A DNA stretch of 64,000 bases from an uncultured Clostridia bacterium (GCA_934130435.1 CAKOYB010000001.1:62001-126000); one strand, 5' to 3'; counted from the stretch's first letter, positions 52,901 through 60,858 are shown. The notes: generated by a model from the sequence alone, not told the origin. Numbers and translations: made by a program.

Positions 52901-55871
52901 AGATAATGGAATAGTAAAAATCACAAAATATGAAAATAAAGAAAATGTAGAGATATGTGATTTAGCTGGAAATAAAATTACACTTAAAGTTAATCAAACT
53001 GGAAATGAAATAACTGCAGATACAATAAGACCTAATGTTACAAACATAACAGCAGTTGTAGAAAATCCAAATGTACAAAATACAAGCCCATATTATAAAG
53101 CTGGAAATGATATAAGAATAACATTAACATTTAGCGAAAATGTAAGTTCAGCTAAAATATTCCCACAAATTTTAGTAGGATTTTCAGAAAGTGATACAGA
53201 AGAACCACAAAGCTACAAGAGTATTAATACTGAGTTGAGCATAATTGAAAATATTGTTATATATGAATATACAATAAAAGATGGAGATAATGGATACTTA
53301 TGGGTAAAAGTTCCAGAAAATCAGTATGCTGACATAGCAGGAAATGGAAATACTGCAAGTAAGGCTTTCAAATTAAGTAATGTATTTGCAGATACAACAA
53401 ATCCTACAATAACATTATTAAGAGATACAGAACTTAATCAGGCAAACCAAACAATAACAGTTAAAGCAACATTTAATGAAGATGTATATGATTTGAATAA
53501 CAATTCAAGAGTGTCATTATCAACTGAAAATGCTCCAAAATTAGTATATAGTTTCGGAGATGGAATTAATAAAGAGGTTTCAGCATCAGAAATATCAGGA
53601 CCTACAATAACATATGTTATTAAGAAGGATCCAGTAAACGACAATGGAACTCTACACTATGAACTTGCAAAGGGAAATCTATGTGATAGAGCAGGAAATG
53701 AATACTATCAAGAAACTACAGATACAACTGCTCCAGAGTTAGAAGAGGTTTATATAACAACAGATTCAATGCATGGAAGATATTGCAAAAAAGGTGTAAA
53801 TATTAAAGTTACTGCTGTATTTAATGAAGATATTGCAAAGCAAAACATCAAAACTAAAATAAAAATAGGTGAAGGACAGGAGCAAGAAATTACTGGAACA
53901 ATAAATAATGATAACAAAAAAGAAGTAATATTCAATTATACAGTTAAAGATGGAGATAATGGAAACTTTAAAATACTAGATGTACAAGGAAATACTTTAA
54001 ATGATGAAGAATTAACAGACAGAACTTATGGTTATGTACAAGATAAATATGGAAACCAAAAGAATATATTCAACTTTAATGGTATACAAATAAGAGGCGA
54101 AGCAATAGCAGATACTATAGCGCCAACAGTTACAATTACATCAGATGTAGAAAGAACAAATAAAGATACAGTAACATATACATTTACATGGAGTGAAACT
54201 GTAACAGGATTTTCATTAGATGGAATAGAATTGGCTAATGGTTTAAAAGGTGATTTTGAAGCAGTTCCAAATACAAATGGAAAAGTTTATACATTGAAAG
54301 TAGATAAAGTTGCAGAGGGAATACAGGTTGTAAGAGTTCTACCAGGTGCATGTATAGATTTAGCAGGAAATTATAACGAAAAAGCAACATACAATAAAGT
54401 ATTTATTGACTATACAAAGCCAATAATAAGAGCAAAAATAAACGGTGGAAATTATGTAATTGACACAGATAGCAATAAATCAACTCTAGTTGAAAAAATA
54501 GTAGCTAATGAAGAACTATCAAAATTTGAATATGTTTGGTCAACTTCTGAAACTATACCTGAAGCAGATTGGAAAGAAGCAGATGTTAGTGGATTAATTG
54601 TAAATAGTGATATAACAATTAAAACAGAAGTTAGCGAAGAGAATACATATTATCTATATTTAAGAGTTACAGACTTAGCTGGAAATACTTCAGAAGCAAA
54701 AACAAATGGATTTAAAGTTACAAAAGAAGAAATAACTTTAGCTGCAAATACAACTGAATTAACAAACCAAGACATTACAGTAAATGTAACTTATGGAACA
54801 AGTTTAACAGAGAATAGAAAAGCTGGAGTAAGTGGTAAAACTTCATCAGCAGATGCAACAAAAGTAATTGTTTCTGAAAATGGAATAGTATATGCTGAAG
54901 CTACAGATAAAGCTGGAAATAAAGTATATAAAACATTAGAAATAACAAACATAGATAAAGTTGTACCAGAAGCAACAATAGACTATACAACAAATGATGA
55001 TGGAAGTGTAACAGCAAAGATTAGCTTTAATAAAGAAAATGTAATAATTACTAATAACTCAGGAAACAACACATATAAATTTACTGAAAATGGAGAATTT
55101 ACATTTGAATTTAAAGACAAAGCAGGAAACACAGGAAAAGCTACAGCAAGTGTAACAAATATAGAAGAAAGAGATACAATAGCTCCAACGCTTATGTTTA
55201 GATATACTTTAACAACAGTAACAGTTGATGAACCAATAGGTGCAACAATATTAACAGATGAAAATGCAAGAATTGAATATAAATGGGATAATGAAGAATG
55301 GACATCAACAGAAGATTATGTAAAAAGCTTAAATGTATCTAAAGAAAAAACTACAATTGGAAAACATATACTATATGCAAAAGCAACTGACGAATCAGGA
55401 AATGTAAGTGAAGTTCAAAAACTTGAATTCATTGTGGTTAAAAAAGCAATAACTTCAGAAATAATATTTGAAGATTTACCAGTAATCCAGGTAAATGGCC
55501 AAAAATATGTTAAAGTTTCATGCAATATGAATTTAGAAAGTATGAATGAAAAAATGAAAAAAGAAGCCTTAGGCGATAGTGTACCAGAATACAAAAATTT
55601 AACAGAAGAAGGAAAATTAAGAACTGGTTCAGAAATAATGCTAAATGGAGAGACAAAGTATATTGTTATAGTTAATGGAGATGTTAATGGAGATGGTAAA
55701 ATAACATTCTTAGAAGACGTAATTATGGCAAACAACTATAGAATAGGATTAATAAGCTTATCTACTGTACAAAAATTAGCATCAGATATAAACAACAATG
55801 GAACAATAGAGTTCATACCTGACATAGTAGCAATTAATAATTATAGATTAGGTATAATAAAAGACCTATAA
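46974..55871 (+). CDS. Giant secreted repeat protein with GLUG repeats, Ig-like repeats and C-terminal dockerin
   Basis: 2965 residues. A basic N-terminus and hydrophobic signal (to about residue 39, VNYAEEQDEPD follows) direct export. A short coiled coil (about 45-85) leads into GLUG-type repeats (about 130-430; NVGAIVGYAEDSKIIGC, GGIVGYLYG, GGIVGKANG). From about residue 620 there are many Ig-like modules with D(T)APT...F.E.V...GN patterns, three of a TFTWSE type. The C-terminus (last about 65 residues) has two F-hand repeats, GDVNGDGKITFLED...NNYRIG and SDINNNGTIEFIPD...NNYRLG: a type I-like dockerin. No LPxTG or membrane anchor is present, so attachment must be by the dockerin. ATG 46974 follows GAGG. 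Probably an adhesin or scaffold. Confidence 0.9.
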   Translation: MKSKIKRNQNILMKGIAIIILMVMTISCLSLTTVNYAEEQDEPDNDLEETIEANESVDADDKIDDIEENIEEINASIDDINKKLETILNADVYKAQEFIKTIQSSTEISVTEEFELRALSLYVAQGNNCNGKVFNITKNINLKSGGEWDPIGSSSAPFSGTLNGYGHTISGMILTTKRSNVGLVGYLKKGKITNIKISDSTIAMNVDLSKDGINDLSSDVSSKYQNVGAIVGYAEDSKIIGCINNVNITGGSTIGGIVGYLYGTSYIQDCINNGDIIAYSRSGGIVGKANGSSTSCPNINRCINNGDVYAYYIDAGGIVATLHGTVSNCQNSGNVSISLAEITVRIMAESKKLKPENVGGIVGSVGGEGLKNIIENSITTEKAKIFGYKDVGGIVGQLGNSAKGYSVARECISYSKYISSEYKYSDTKYSMGAIAGQVGSSKEAQTGRVYNCYYFVIEKSTKSGTETLMSIDTYNNEINKNYGEDLYHITKAGITDNKITIFAYGSYIFPDKAAINRPWKMFYSNENKLQVEGLIYNNDGVAVRAKKTNNDDSKNARRVLYNLVLDNNKIQWNRQKESDSYLPKHSIKITATSTMGESYQPFLERVAKAFGGNDDKAGYSSSKDKLYIDLKAPAIESVSIEDVNNKNATIFVNGDTLQIKVNFNENLISSRIYPTLELKINNKFIKATFTGIQEKQLIYEYTINENAYRGSSENNFAISGIKVTNASTDVFENKPSSELEFNKNINQYIILNTKGTKSIIYKNNPEAEKPTFTYQLFDKDPNQEGKYRDGADIAYDETTGYIKKGFSIKITSTENISSTSLKDPELKVHVVLNNNKELIIPYEANKDYIVVNEKSVVFNDIVAERVSNPENFVNSKVIGVYLTSETEMTGMGGKYSSENTYAFISNKKTGNIYLDVDKPTVKLTGTNKTNYSKGEKLSIGMTISDNYILGEFVNGNTVDSISDDTIAKLKLIIKFGENGNNIELTPKKVSQSKTKLELTYDYAIDFNDEGKLSIVGISYNNNQNAILTDLVGNKLELKLNNITTGNELTNKFADTTAPTVKITTDESNPTNKDNITYTFTWSEAVTGFTKDDITIIGGKIIGDMSKATDENKYTVNVQPDVSSGNEGELQVIVEKDVCKDIVGYGNIRAESIIKIDKKAPRLLSYTVQKDDNNKLEIQAKFDEAISEANDIKIKFGDTELELTGDVNINENDKSIVTYSYNIPGVYENTPEIIIESGKVKDIAGNINTETFSLENNTVFIKHTIKSGDIEYSISKNGEPITDFSKNTYFKANDIISITTNENKTYRWTIRGNYENKQMKFVNLKESEMSCEFVDTKGEGSLDISNANIYFDTKAPVVTIKAGVDAPNKDKVYTEGAIIKITAEANEKIAEPETTIPQIKVSFSESGIGKYNYQNDEKIGNAKYIGITEQDNKTIWNYTYEIQKGDEGKISLDYANSDIIVSDMAGNRTPLISYPNEITQGDLKLEGVNFGINTTVRYKIQKNGKELTADDFKNATYFKDGDKITVIATFNNTLYSTWGSTNTYISVSTAPKLNLTTSNNTTIGINAKSLSLSENKIIYEYEVANQENSKLKTISLKVENTIYGKKADGSFETISNGKKAETNIDNCNLFIYNSNTEVDVGDIKADTLAPTVTILAKKIDADNNETDIENNLTNASKIKYSFKWSEEVSDFDINDLTIINGNIEGELTQDKNDNRLYTLVVNNNIEEGNTGTIKVIVNRDAVKDVVGHANERAESEIRVDKQAPILIGLEAYVSKSEFTLNNEINPVKEYYKKGDIVEIIATFNENINVEESIPNLLLQFSESNNAKGKVEGKINGNKIIYTYTITEGDEGTLSVKGFSGKVKDAAGNITTVTKRALNGDTIIADTVAPKLEELNIISPKTGTYKAGTKLTIEARYTEEVYALENNEIKKITKNNAPILSLKVGNGNEVTAVFQGYGTTDGKVDESKLIYTYTIKDGDNGIVKITKYENKENVEICDLAGNKITLKVNQTGNEITADTIRPNVTNITAVVENPNVQNTSPYYKAGNDIRITLTFSENVSSAKIFPQILVGFSESDTEEPQSYKSINTELSIIENIVIYEYTIKDGDNGYLWVKVPENQYADIAGNGNTASKAFKLSNVFADTTNPTITLLRDTELNQANQTITVKATFNEDVYDLNNNSRVSLSTENAPKLVYSFGDGINKEVSASEISGPTITYVIKKDPVNDNGTLHYELAKGNLCDRAGNEYYQETTDTTAPELEEVYITTDSMHGRYCKKGVNIKVTAVFNEDIAKQNIKTKIKIGEGQEQEITGTINNDNKKEVIFNYTVKDGDNGNFKILDVQGNTLNDEELTDRTYGYVQDKYGNQKNIFNFNGIQIRGEAIADTIAPTVTITSDVERTNKDTVTYTFTWSETVTGFSLDGIELANGLKGDFEAVPNTNGKVYTLKVDKVAEGIQVVRVLPGACIDLAGNYNEKATYNKVFIDYTKPIIRAKINGGNYVIDTDSNKSTLVEKIVANEELSKFEYVWSTSETIPEADWKEADVSGLIVNSDITIKTEVSEENTYYLYLRVTDLAGNTSEAKTNGFKVTKEEITLAANTTELTNQDITVNVTYGTSLTENRKAGVSGKTSSADATKVIVSENGIVYAEATDKAGNKVYKTLEITNIDKVVPEATIDYTTNDDGSVTAKISFNKENVIITNNSGNNTYKFTENGEFTFEFKDKAGNTGKATASVTNIEERDTIAPTLMFRYTLTTVTVDEPIGATILTDENARIEYKWDNEEWTSTEDYVKSLNVSKEKTTIGKHILYAKATDESGNVSEVQKLEFIVVKKAITSEIIFEDLPVIQVNGQKYVKVSCNMNLESMNEKMKKEALGDSVPEYKNLTEEGKLRTGSEIMLNGETKYIVIVNGDVNGDGKITFLEDVIMANNYRIGLISLSTVQKLASDINNNGTIEFIPDIVAINNYRLGIIKDL
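50131..54420 (+). repeat. Three dispersed copies of a TFTWSE-type Ig-like module within the giant gene
   Basis: Copies start near 50131, 51903 and 54107 and are each about 310-360 bases. They share APTV.I..(D).......TNK...YTFTWSE.V.GF...(D)I...NG...G...........Y.L.V and end at a VDK/IDK-AP junction. They alternate with a second, more numerous module (YYKAGND.I..T.TF.E.V ... YTYTI.DGD.G) between them. Confidence 0.75.
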
Positions 55872-55924
55872 AAACACAGTATATAATAAAATATTATATA
55901 AAGCTAGGTTTGGATTTCCCTGGC

Positions 55925-55952
55925 TTGGGGCAAGCAAAAAAACTTGCCCCAA
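55925..55952 (+). other. GC-rich hairpin between the dockerin and cohesin genes
   Basis: TTGGGGCAAG (55925-55934) and CTTGCCCCAA (55943-55952) form a 10-bp perfect stem around CAAAAAAA. Neither strand has a following T tract, so it is not a standard intrinsic terminator. It could protect or process the long upstream mRNA. Confidence 0.7.
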
Positions 55953-55978
55953 AGATACCTAAAAAATCTAAAAAAAAC

Positions 55979-56007
55979 TTGATCTTATTTAATAATATGT
56001 ATATACT
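55979..56007 (+). promoter_or_regulatory. Promoter of the cohesin gene
   Basis: TTGATC (55979-55984), 17-bp spacer, TATACT (56002-56007), 27 bases before ATG 56035. The cohesin gene can therefore be expressed separately from the dockerin gene. Confidence 0.65.
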
Positions 56008-56034
56008 ATAGAATAAGAAAAGAGAGGTAGAAAA

Positions 56035-56739
56035 ATGAAAAAAGTTTTAATTTCAATTTTAGCAATGATTTTTATTATATCTATGGCTATAACTGTGAAT
56101 GCAGCAACAGGAAAAATATCCTTGAGTGCAAGTTCTGATAGTGTTTTAAAAGGAAAAACATTCACAATAACAATTGCAGGAGAAGCAGATGAAAGAATAA
56201 CAGCAATGGAGGCTCATCTTAAATATGACACAAGTAAATTAGCAATAGAAAATAAGCAAACAGGAACAGGATTTACAGATATGTCTGGTAGTGATAGTAT
56301 TGAAATAGCAGCGTCTAGCAATGAAAATGCACAAAAATCAGTAACGTTATATACAATAACGTTTAAGGTTTTAGATACTGCTGAGGAAGGAACAACTGAA
56401 GTTAGCGTTTCAGATATAAAATTAGCTTTAGTGAATGAAGATTCTAAACAAGAAAGTGTTAGTGTTGATAATGATTCTGTAATAATTACTATAAAAGCGG
56501 AGGGCACAAATGATAACAATGATGATAATAAAAATGCAACAGGGGATAATAATTCCAGTAATACTAACACTAATAGCACTAATAGCAACAATAGTAGTAA
56601 TAAAACTGATTCAACAAAAAAAGATACAAAAAAAATAGCACAGACAGGAATAAATGATATTGTTTTAATATCAATTGCAGCATTAAGTATATTAGCAACA
56701 ATCTTTTATATATCTTATAAAAAATATAATAATTTTTAA
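56035..56739 (+). CDS. Surface-anchored cohesin-domain protein
   Basis: 234 residues. Signal peptide (1-23, cleavage near VNA-ATG), one cohesin-like beta-sandwich (about 26-152: GKISLSASSDSVLKGKTFTITIAGEA, AMEAHLKYDTSKLAIE, VTLYTITFKVLDTAEEGTTEV), a Asn/Ser/Thr/Asp linker (155-198), then IAQTG, a hydrophobic helix (about 207-226) and a KKYNNF tail. The end resembles a sortase signal of the LAxTG type, or simply a membrane anchor. Directly downstream of a dockerin protein, it is the likely cell-surface receptor for it. Cohesin assignment rests on fold pattern and context. Confidence 0.82.
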   Translation: MKKVLISILAMIFIISMAITVNAATGKISLSASSDSVLKGKTFTITIAGEADERITAMEAHLKYDTSKLAIENKQTGTGFTDMSGSDSIEIAASSNENAQKSVTLYTITFKVLDTAEEGTTEVSVSDIKLALVNEDSKQESVSVDNDSVIITIKAEGTNDNNDDNKNATGDNNSSNTNTNSTNSNNSSNKTDSTKKDTKKIAQTGINDIVLISIAALSILATIFYISYKKYNNF

Positions 56740-56750
56740 TTCTTTAGAAG

Positions 56751-56780
56751 AAGGCACATGGTTCTATGTGCTTTCTCTTT
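56751..56780 (+). terminator. Terminator after the cohesin gene
   Basis: GCACAT (56754-56759) and ATGTGC (56766-56771) with flanking A/G-T pairs, then CTCTTTT. Confidence 0.7.
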
Positions 56781-56883
56781 TATATAATAAGAAATTTTTA
56801 TCTTGTATTATATAAAAATACAATTGCTATGCTATTCGAGATTTCCTTTTGGCAGTCGAAAATTCAAATTGGGCAAGAAAATG

Positions 56884-56906
56884 AGCGACATAAAGTCGCT
56901 TTGTTC
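56884..56906 (+). terminator. Hairpin upstream of rnc, possible weak terminator
   Basis: AGCGAC and GTCGCT (56884-56900) form a 6-bp stem with loop ATAAA, followed by TTGTT. Confidence 0.45.
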
Positions 56907-56913
56907 TATAATA

Positions 56914-56942
56914 TTGAAAAATAAAATAAAATATGCTATTAT
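56914..56942 (+). promoter_or_regulatory. Promoter of rnc
   Basis: TTGAAA (56914-56919), 17-bp spacer, TATTAT (56937-56942), 25 bases before ATG 56967. Confidence 0.6.
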
Positions 56943-56966
56943 TTAAAGGTAAAAAGAGGTGATAAT

Positions 56967-57644
56967 ATGAATTTAGAACTTCTAGAAGCAGAAATAGGCT
57001 TAAAGTTTAATAACATCAATCTTTTAAGAACAGCACTTACACATACTTCTTATGCGTATGAAAAAAAAGTTGAGAGCAATGAAAAGCTTGAATTCTTAGG
57101 AGATAGTATCTTAGAATTTGTATCTAGTAAATATCTATATAAAAATTATACTAATCTTAAAGAGGGAGAAATGACTAAAGTTAGAGCTGCTGTTGTGTGT
57201 GAAGAAAGTTTATACAAAATAGCATTAAAGCATAATTTTAGCGATTTCTTGTATTTAGGTAAGAGTGAGAGAAAGAATAATGGAAATTATTCTAAAGCTA
57301 TTTTAGCGGATAGTGTAGAAGCTGTTATTGCTGCAATATATTTGGATACTGGAATTGAAAGTGCAGAAAAGTTTATTATAAATAACCTTGTAGAACCAAT
57401 TGAAAGTGCAACACAGCATGTTGGAAACAAGGACTACAAGACTGTTTTGCAAGAAAAACTTCAAGTGCACGGTAATGTTAATATAGCTTATAACATTCTT
57501 AGCGAAAGCGGTCCAGATCATAATAAAACTTTTAAATCTGAGGTTATATGCAATGGAAATGTTTTAGGAGTAGGAATAGGAAAATCAAAAAAAGCATCTG
57601 AAATGATGGCTGCTAAAGATGCACTAGAAAATTTAAAAAAGTAA
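56967..57644 (+). CDS. rnc: Ribonuclease III
   Basis: Double-stranded RNA endonuclease for rRNA and mRNA processing. At 225 aa it has standard length. The catalytic signature NEKLEFLGDSILEFVSSKYLY is intact (residues about 38-58), the second acidic cluster ADSVEAVIAAIYLD is present, and the C-terminal dsRNA-binding domain (about 155-225) ends with KKASEMMAAKDALENLKK. It is followed after 11 bases by an Elp3-like gene. Confidence 0.96.
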   Translation: MNLELLEAEIGLKFNNINLLRTALTHTSYAYEKKVESNEKLEFLGDSILEFVSSKYLYKNYTNLKEGEMTKVRAAVVCEESLYKIALKHNFSDFLYLGKSERKNNGNYSKAILADSVEAVIAAIYLDTGIESAEKFIINNLVEPIESATQHVGNKDYKTVLQEKLQVHGNVNIAYNILSESGPDHNKTFKSEVICNGNVLGVGIGKSKKASEMMAAKDALENLKK

Positions 57645-57655
57645 GGAGGTATTTT

Positions 57656-58741
57656 ATGAAAAAAGCCACAAAGCAATATGTTATACCAATTTTTATACCA
57701 CACTTAGGTTGTCCAAATGATTGTACTTTTTGTAATCAAAAAAGTATTAGTGGACAAACAAAAATGCCAACAAATGATGAAGTTAGAAATATAATTGAAA
57801 AATACCTTGAAGCGTTTAAAGAGAAAGAAGCGTACAAAGAAGTAGCATTTTTTGGTGGAAGTTTTACAGGAATAGATACTGAGAAGCAGGAAGAGTATTT
57901 AAAAATTGCAAATGAATATATAAAACAAAATAAAATTGATGGAATAAGAATTTCAACAAGACCTGATTATATAAATAAAGAAATATTAAAAATGCTTAAG
58001 AAGTATGGAGTAAAAACAATAGAACTTGGAGTTCAATCTACTAATAATTATATACTAGCAAAATGTAAAAGAGGACATACTTTTGAAGATGTAGTAAAAG
58101 CTTCAAAACTTATTAGAAGATATAAGTTCGATTTGGGACATCAAATGATGGTGGGATTACCAGAAAGTACAAAATTAGATGAGATTAGAACAGCTAGAGA
58201 TTTAATTAAGCTTAAGCCTAAAATTGTAAGAATATACCCCGTGTTGGTAATAAAAAATACAGAGCTTGAAAATGAATATAAAAAAGGAGAATATAAACCA
58301 CTTACAATAGTACAAGCTGTTGATAGATGTAAAAGCCTTTTATATATGTTTAATAAAAAGAAAATTGATGTAATTAGAATCGGACTGCAAAACACAGATG
58401 AGATAACAGAGATTAATTCTGAAAATAGCAAAGTAGTTGCAGGACCTTATCATCCAGCGTTTGGACAATTGGTTGAAGATAGCATATGGTATGATAGCAT
58501 AGTAGATAAAATAAAAAAAATAAATGTAAAGGTTAAAGAGGTAAAAATTAAAGTTAATTTTGCAAATTTAAATAATGCTATTGGTCACAAAAAATCTAAT
58601 ATAAAGCAATTAAAAGAGTTTTATGATGTTGATGTTATTGTTGAAGCTGATAATAGTATAAAGATAGGAGATTCAAAATTAGAAATAATTCAAACATATG
58701 ACGAGTATATGGAGCAAGTAAGAGAAAAAATAAAAATATAG
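57656..58741 (+). CDS. Elp3-like radical SAM protein
   Basis: 361 residues. The radical SAM cluster motif is CPNDCTFC (residues about 18-26, CxxxCxxC), with GGSFTG and a later RISTRPDYI, IELGVQS and HQMMVGLPE, all in the order of Elp3/MiaB-like oxidoreductases of COG1243 type. The acetyltransferase domain of true Elp3 is absent. Linkage with rnc is common in Clostridia. The reaction is not established; a tRNA or macromolecule modification is possible. Confidence 0.88.
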   Translation: MKKATKQYVIPIFIPHLGCPNDCTFCNQKSISGQTKMPTNDEVRNIIEKYLEAFKEKEAYKEVAFFGGSFTGIDTEKQEEYLKIANEYIKQNKIDGIRISTRPDYINKEILKMLKKYGVKTIELGVQSTNNYILAKCKRGHTFEDVVKASKLIRRYKFDLGHQMMVGLPESTKLDEIRTARDLIKLKPKIVRIYPVLVIKNTELENEYKKGEYKPLTIVQAVDRCKSLLYMFNKKKIDVIRIGLQNTDEITEINSENSKVVAGPYHPAFGQLVEDSIWYDSIVDKIKKINVKVKEVKIKVNFANLNNAIGHKKSNIKQLKEFYDVDVIVEADNSIKIGDSKLEIIQTYDEYMEQVREKIKI

Positions 58742-58796
58742 GTAAAAGTTAAATATTAGTAGAAAAATACTAAATATAAAAAATATGTTTTAAAAT

Positions 58797-58828
58797 GAAC
58801 TTTGTATTAAACAGAGTTCTTTTTTTTA
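58797..58828 (+). terminator. Terminator of the rnc operon
   Basis: GAACTTTGT (58797-58805) and ACAGAGTTC (58811-58819), with one wobble, are followed by a run of T residues. Confidence 0.82.
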
Positions 58829-58862
58829 TTGTATAGGAAAAATCGAAGATTTTTGCGTATAC
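58828..58862. repeat. Intergenic palindromic repeat sharing a 16-mer with 2104-2119
   Basis: ATTGTATAGGAAAAAT (58828-58843) also occurs exactly at 2104-2119, in both cases right behind a terminator T tract. Here it continues into an inverted repeat (GTATAGGAAAAATC / GATTTTTGCGTATAC). The rest of the 263-base gap to the next gene holds no ORF. Confidence 0.6.
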
Positions 58863-59004
58863 AACAAGGTTAGGCTTCCTTAGCTCTGCCCGAGCAAAGC
58901 GAGTGGCATATATTTTGCACTTTCTTCGAAGGTATACTTAGCAAAATGCCTTTCTTATGAATAATTGAAATAAAAATGCAAATAATTACAATATAGGTGT
59001 AATT

Positions 59005-59874
59005 ATGAAAAAATCGTCAAAAATAAGAAAAAAGTTATTATTAAAAAAATATTTTTGGGAAGCGGCTCTTATAGTTTTTGGAAGTATGATTATGGCTATT
59101 GGAACTGCTCTTTTTTTATTACCAAATCAGTTATCATCTGGTGGTTTTTCTGGTGTTGCAACAATACCATATTACTTTTTTGGTTGGCCTGTTGGAATTA
59201 TAATTTTAGTTTTAAATATACCATGCTTTATTTTAACATACATTAGACTTGGAAAAGAGATATTTTTTAAATCACTACTTGGAACAGCATCTCTTTCCTT
59301 ATTCATAGATTTTTTTGATAAGTATAAAGCATTTACTTCAGATAGGTTTTTGGCATGTATATATGGAGGAATTACTATAGGTTTAGGAACTTCTATTATA
59401 TTAAAAGCAAATGCATCTACTGGAGGAAGTGATTTAGTAAGCTATATTATTAGGAGCTATAAGCCAACGCTATCAACTAGTAATCTAATAGTTGGGTTTG
59501 ACGTTGTAGTTTTAATTTTAAATGTACTTTTTTTTAAGGAATTAGAGATTGGATTATACTCGGCTATAGCAATATATTTGATGGGAAAGGTAATAGATAT
59601 TGTATTTGAAGGAATTGGTTTTTCGAAAATTATATATATAATTTCTGAAAAATATGATAAAATATCAAATAGAATTTTAGAAGAGCTTAAAAGAGGAACA
59701 ACCGGTATTTATTCAAAGGGGATGTACAAAAGTTCCGAAAAATTAATGATAATGTGCATTGTCTCAAGAAGAGAAGTAGCAAAAGTTAAATCAATAGTCA
59801 ATAAAATTGATAAACAAGCATTTTTAATAATATCAAATGCAAGGGAAGTATACGGAAAAGGATTTAAAAAGTAG
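59005..59874 (+). CDS. YitT family membrane protein (DUF2179)
   Basis: A 289-aa protein: five to six helices in the first 190 residues (FLLPNQLSSGGFSGVATIPYY, LGTSIILKANASTGGSDLVSY) and a soluble DUF2179 domain at the C-terminus (about 205-285, GFSKIIYIISEKYDKISNRILEELKRGTTGI). Family function is unknown; members are common in Firmicutes. Confidence 0.92.
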   Translation: MKKSSKIRKKLLLKKYFWEAALIVFGSMIMAIGTALFLLPNQLSSGGFSGVATIPYYFFGWPVGIIILVLNIPCFILTYIRLGKEIFFKSLLGTASLSLFIDFFDKYKAFTSDRFLACIYGGITIGLGTSIILKANASTGGSDLVSYIIRSYKPTLSTSNLIVGFDVVVLILNVLFFKELEIGLYSAIAIYLMGKVIDIVFEGIGFSKIIYIISEKYDKISNRILEELKRGTTGIYSKGMYKSSEKLMIMCIVSRREVAKVKSIVNKIDKQAFLIISNAREVYGKGFKK

Positions 59875-59902
59875 TAATTTAGGTAGTAGAAGGGAAGCAA
59901 TA

Positions 59903-60775
59903 ATGAAAGAACAAAAATATGTAATAAGAAATATTAATTCATTTATACCAAAGCAAGTTTTTGAATGTGGTCAATGCTTTAGGTGGAACAAAGAAGATGA
60001 CGATTCATACACCGGAGTTGTAAGAGAAAATGTAATTAATGTAAAAAAAGAACATAATGATATATTAATAAAATCCATGGGAGAAGAAGACATAGAAAAA
60101 TTGTGTATAGAATACTTTGATTTAAAAACAGACTATGAAAAAATAAAAGTAAAATTATCAAAGGTGGATAATTATCTTAGAGAAAGTGTTGATTTGGGAA
60201 GTGGTATAAGAATATTAAATCAAGATATGTGGGAAACATTAATAAGTTTTATAATTTCTGCAAATAATAATATACCAAGAATAAAAGGAATTATAGAAAG
60301 AATTTCTCAAAAATATGGTAATGAAATTTTATACAATAATAAAAAATATTATACATTTCCTACACCTAAACAGCTTTCAAATGCTAGTGTCGATGAACTA
60401 AGAAAGATTGGGCTTGGTTTTAGAGATAAAAGAGTGTTTGAAACAACGCAAATAGTATTAAATAGGAAAATTGAACTAGCAGAAATACAAAAAGAAAAAG
60501 ATATTGCTAAAATAAAAAATGAATTGTTGAAACTTCCAGGAGTTGGACCGAAGGTTGCAGATTGTATAATGCTTTTTTCAATGAAGAAAAAACAAGTTTT
60601 TCCTATTGATGTATGGATCAGAAGAGTAATGAACAATTTATACATAAATAAAGAAGATGAAAAGAAAGTACACAATGAAGAAATTTTAAAGATTGCAAAT
60701 AAAAAATATGGAGAACTTGCAGGAATTGCTCAACAGTATTTATTTTATTGGATAAGAGAAACAAAAACAAAATAA
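59903..60775 (+). CDS. 8-oxoguanine DNA glycosylase-type enzyme (HhH-GPD)
   Basis: Removes oxidised guanine from DNA. About 290 residues. An N-terminal OGG_N-like domain (FECGQCFRWNKED) precedes the HhH-GPD domain, with QDMWETLISFIISANNNIPRI, the catalytic Lys region GFRDKRV, the hairpin LPGVGPKVADCIMLFS and the catalytic Asp in VFPIDVWIRRVM. ATG 59903 was chosen over an earlier in-frame start inside the YitT gene because AGAAGGG precedes it and the protein then starts at the usual domain edge. Confidence 0.92.
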   Translation: MKEQKYVIRNINSFIPKQVFECGQCFRWNKEDDDSYTGVVRENVINVKKEHNDILIKSMGEEDIEKLCIEYFDLKTDYEKIKVKLSKVDNYLRESVDLGSGIRILNQDMWETLISFIISANNNIPRIKGIIERISQKYGNEILYNNKKYYTFPTPKQLSNASVDELRKIGLGFRDKRVFETTQIVLNRKIELAEIQKEKDIAKIKNELLKLPGVGPKVADCIMLFSMKKKQVFPIDVWIRRVMNNLYINKEDEKKVHNEEILKIANKKYGELAGIAQQYLFYWIRETKTK

Positions 60776-60858
60776 TAAATAAAGTTAAATATAGAGATAA
60801 GTTTAGTACATAACTTAATAATAAGTAACTTGTTTTAGACTTGTCTCCAAATTTTTTG

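Noticed and set aside
55925..55952. Hairpin read as an intrinsic terminator
   Set aside because: No T tract follows on either strand; kept as a structural element only.
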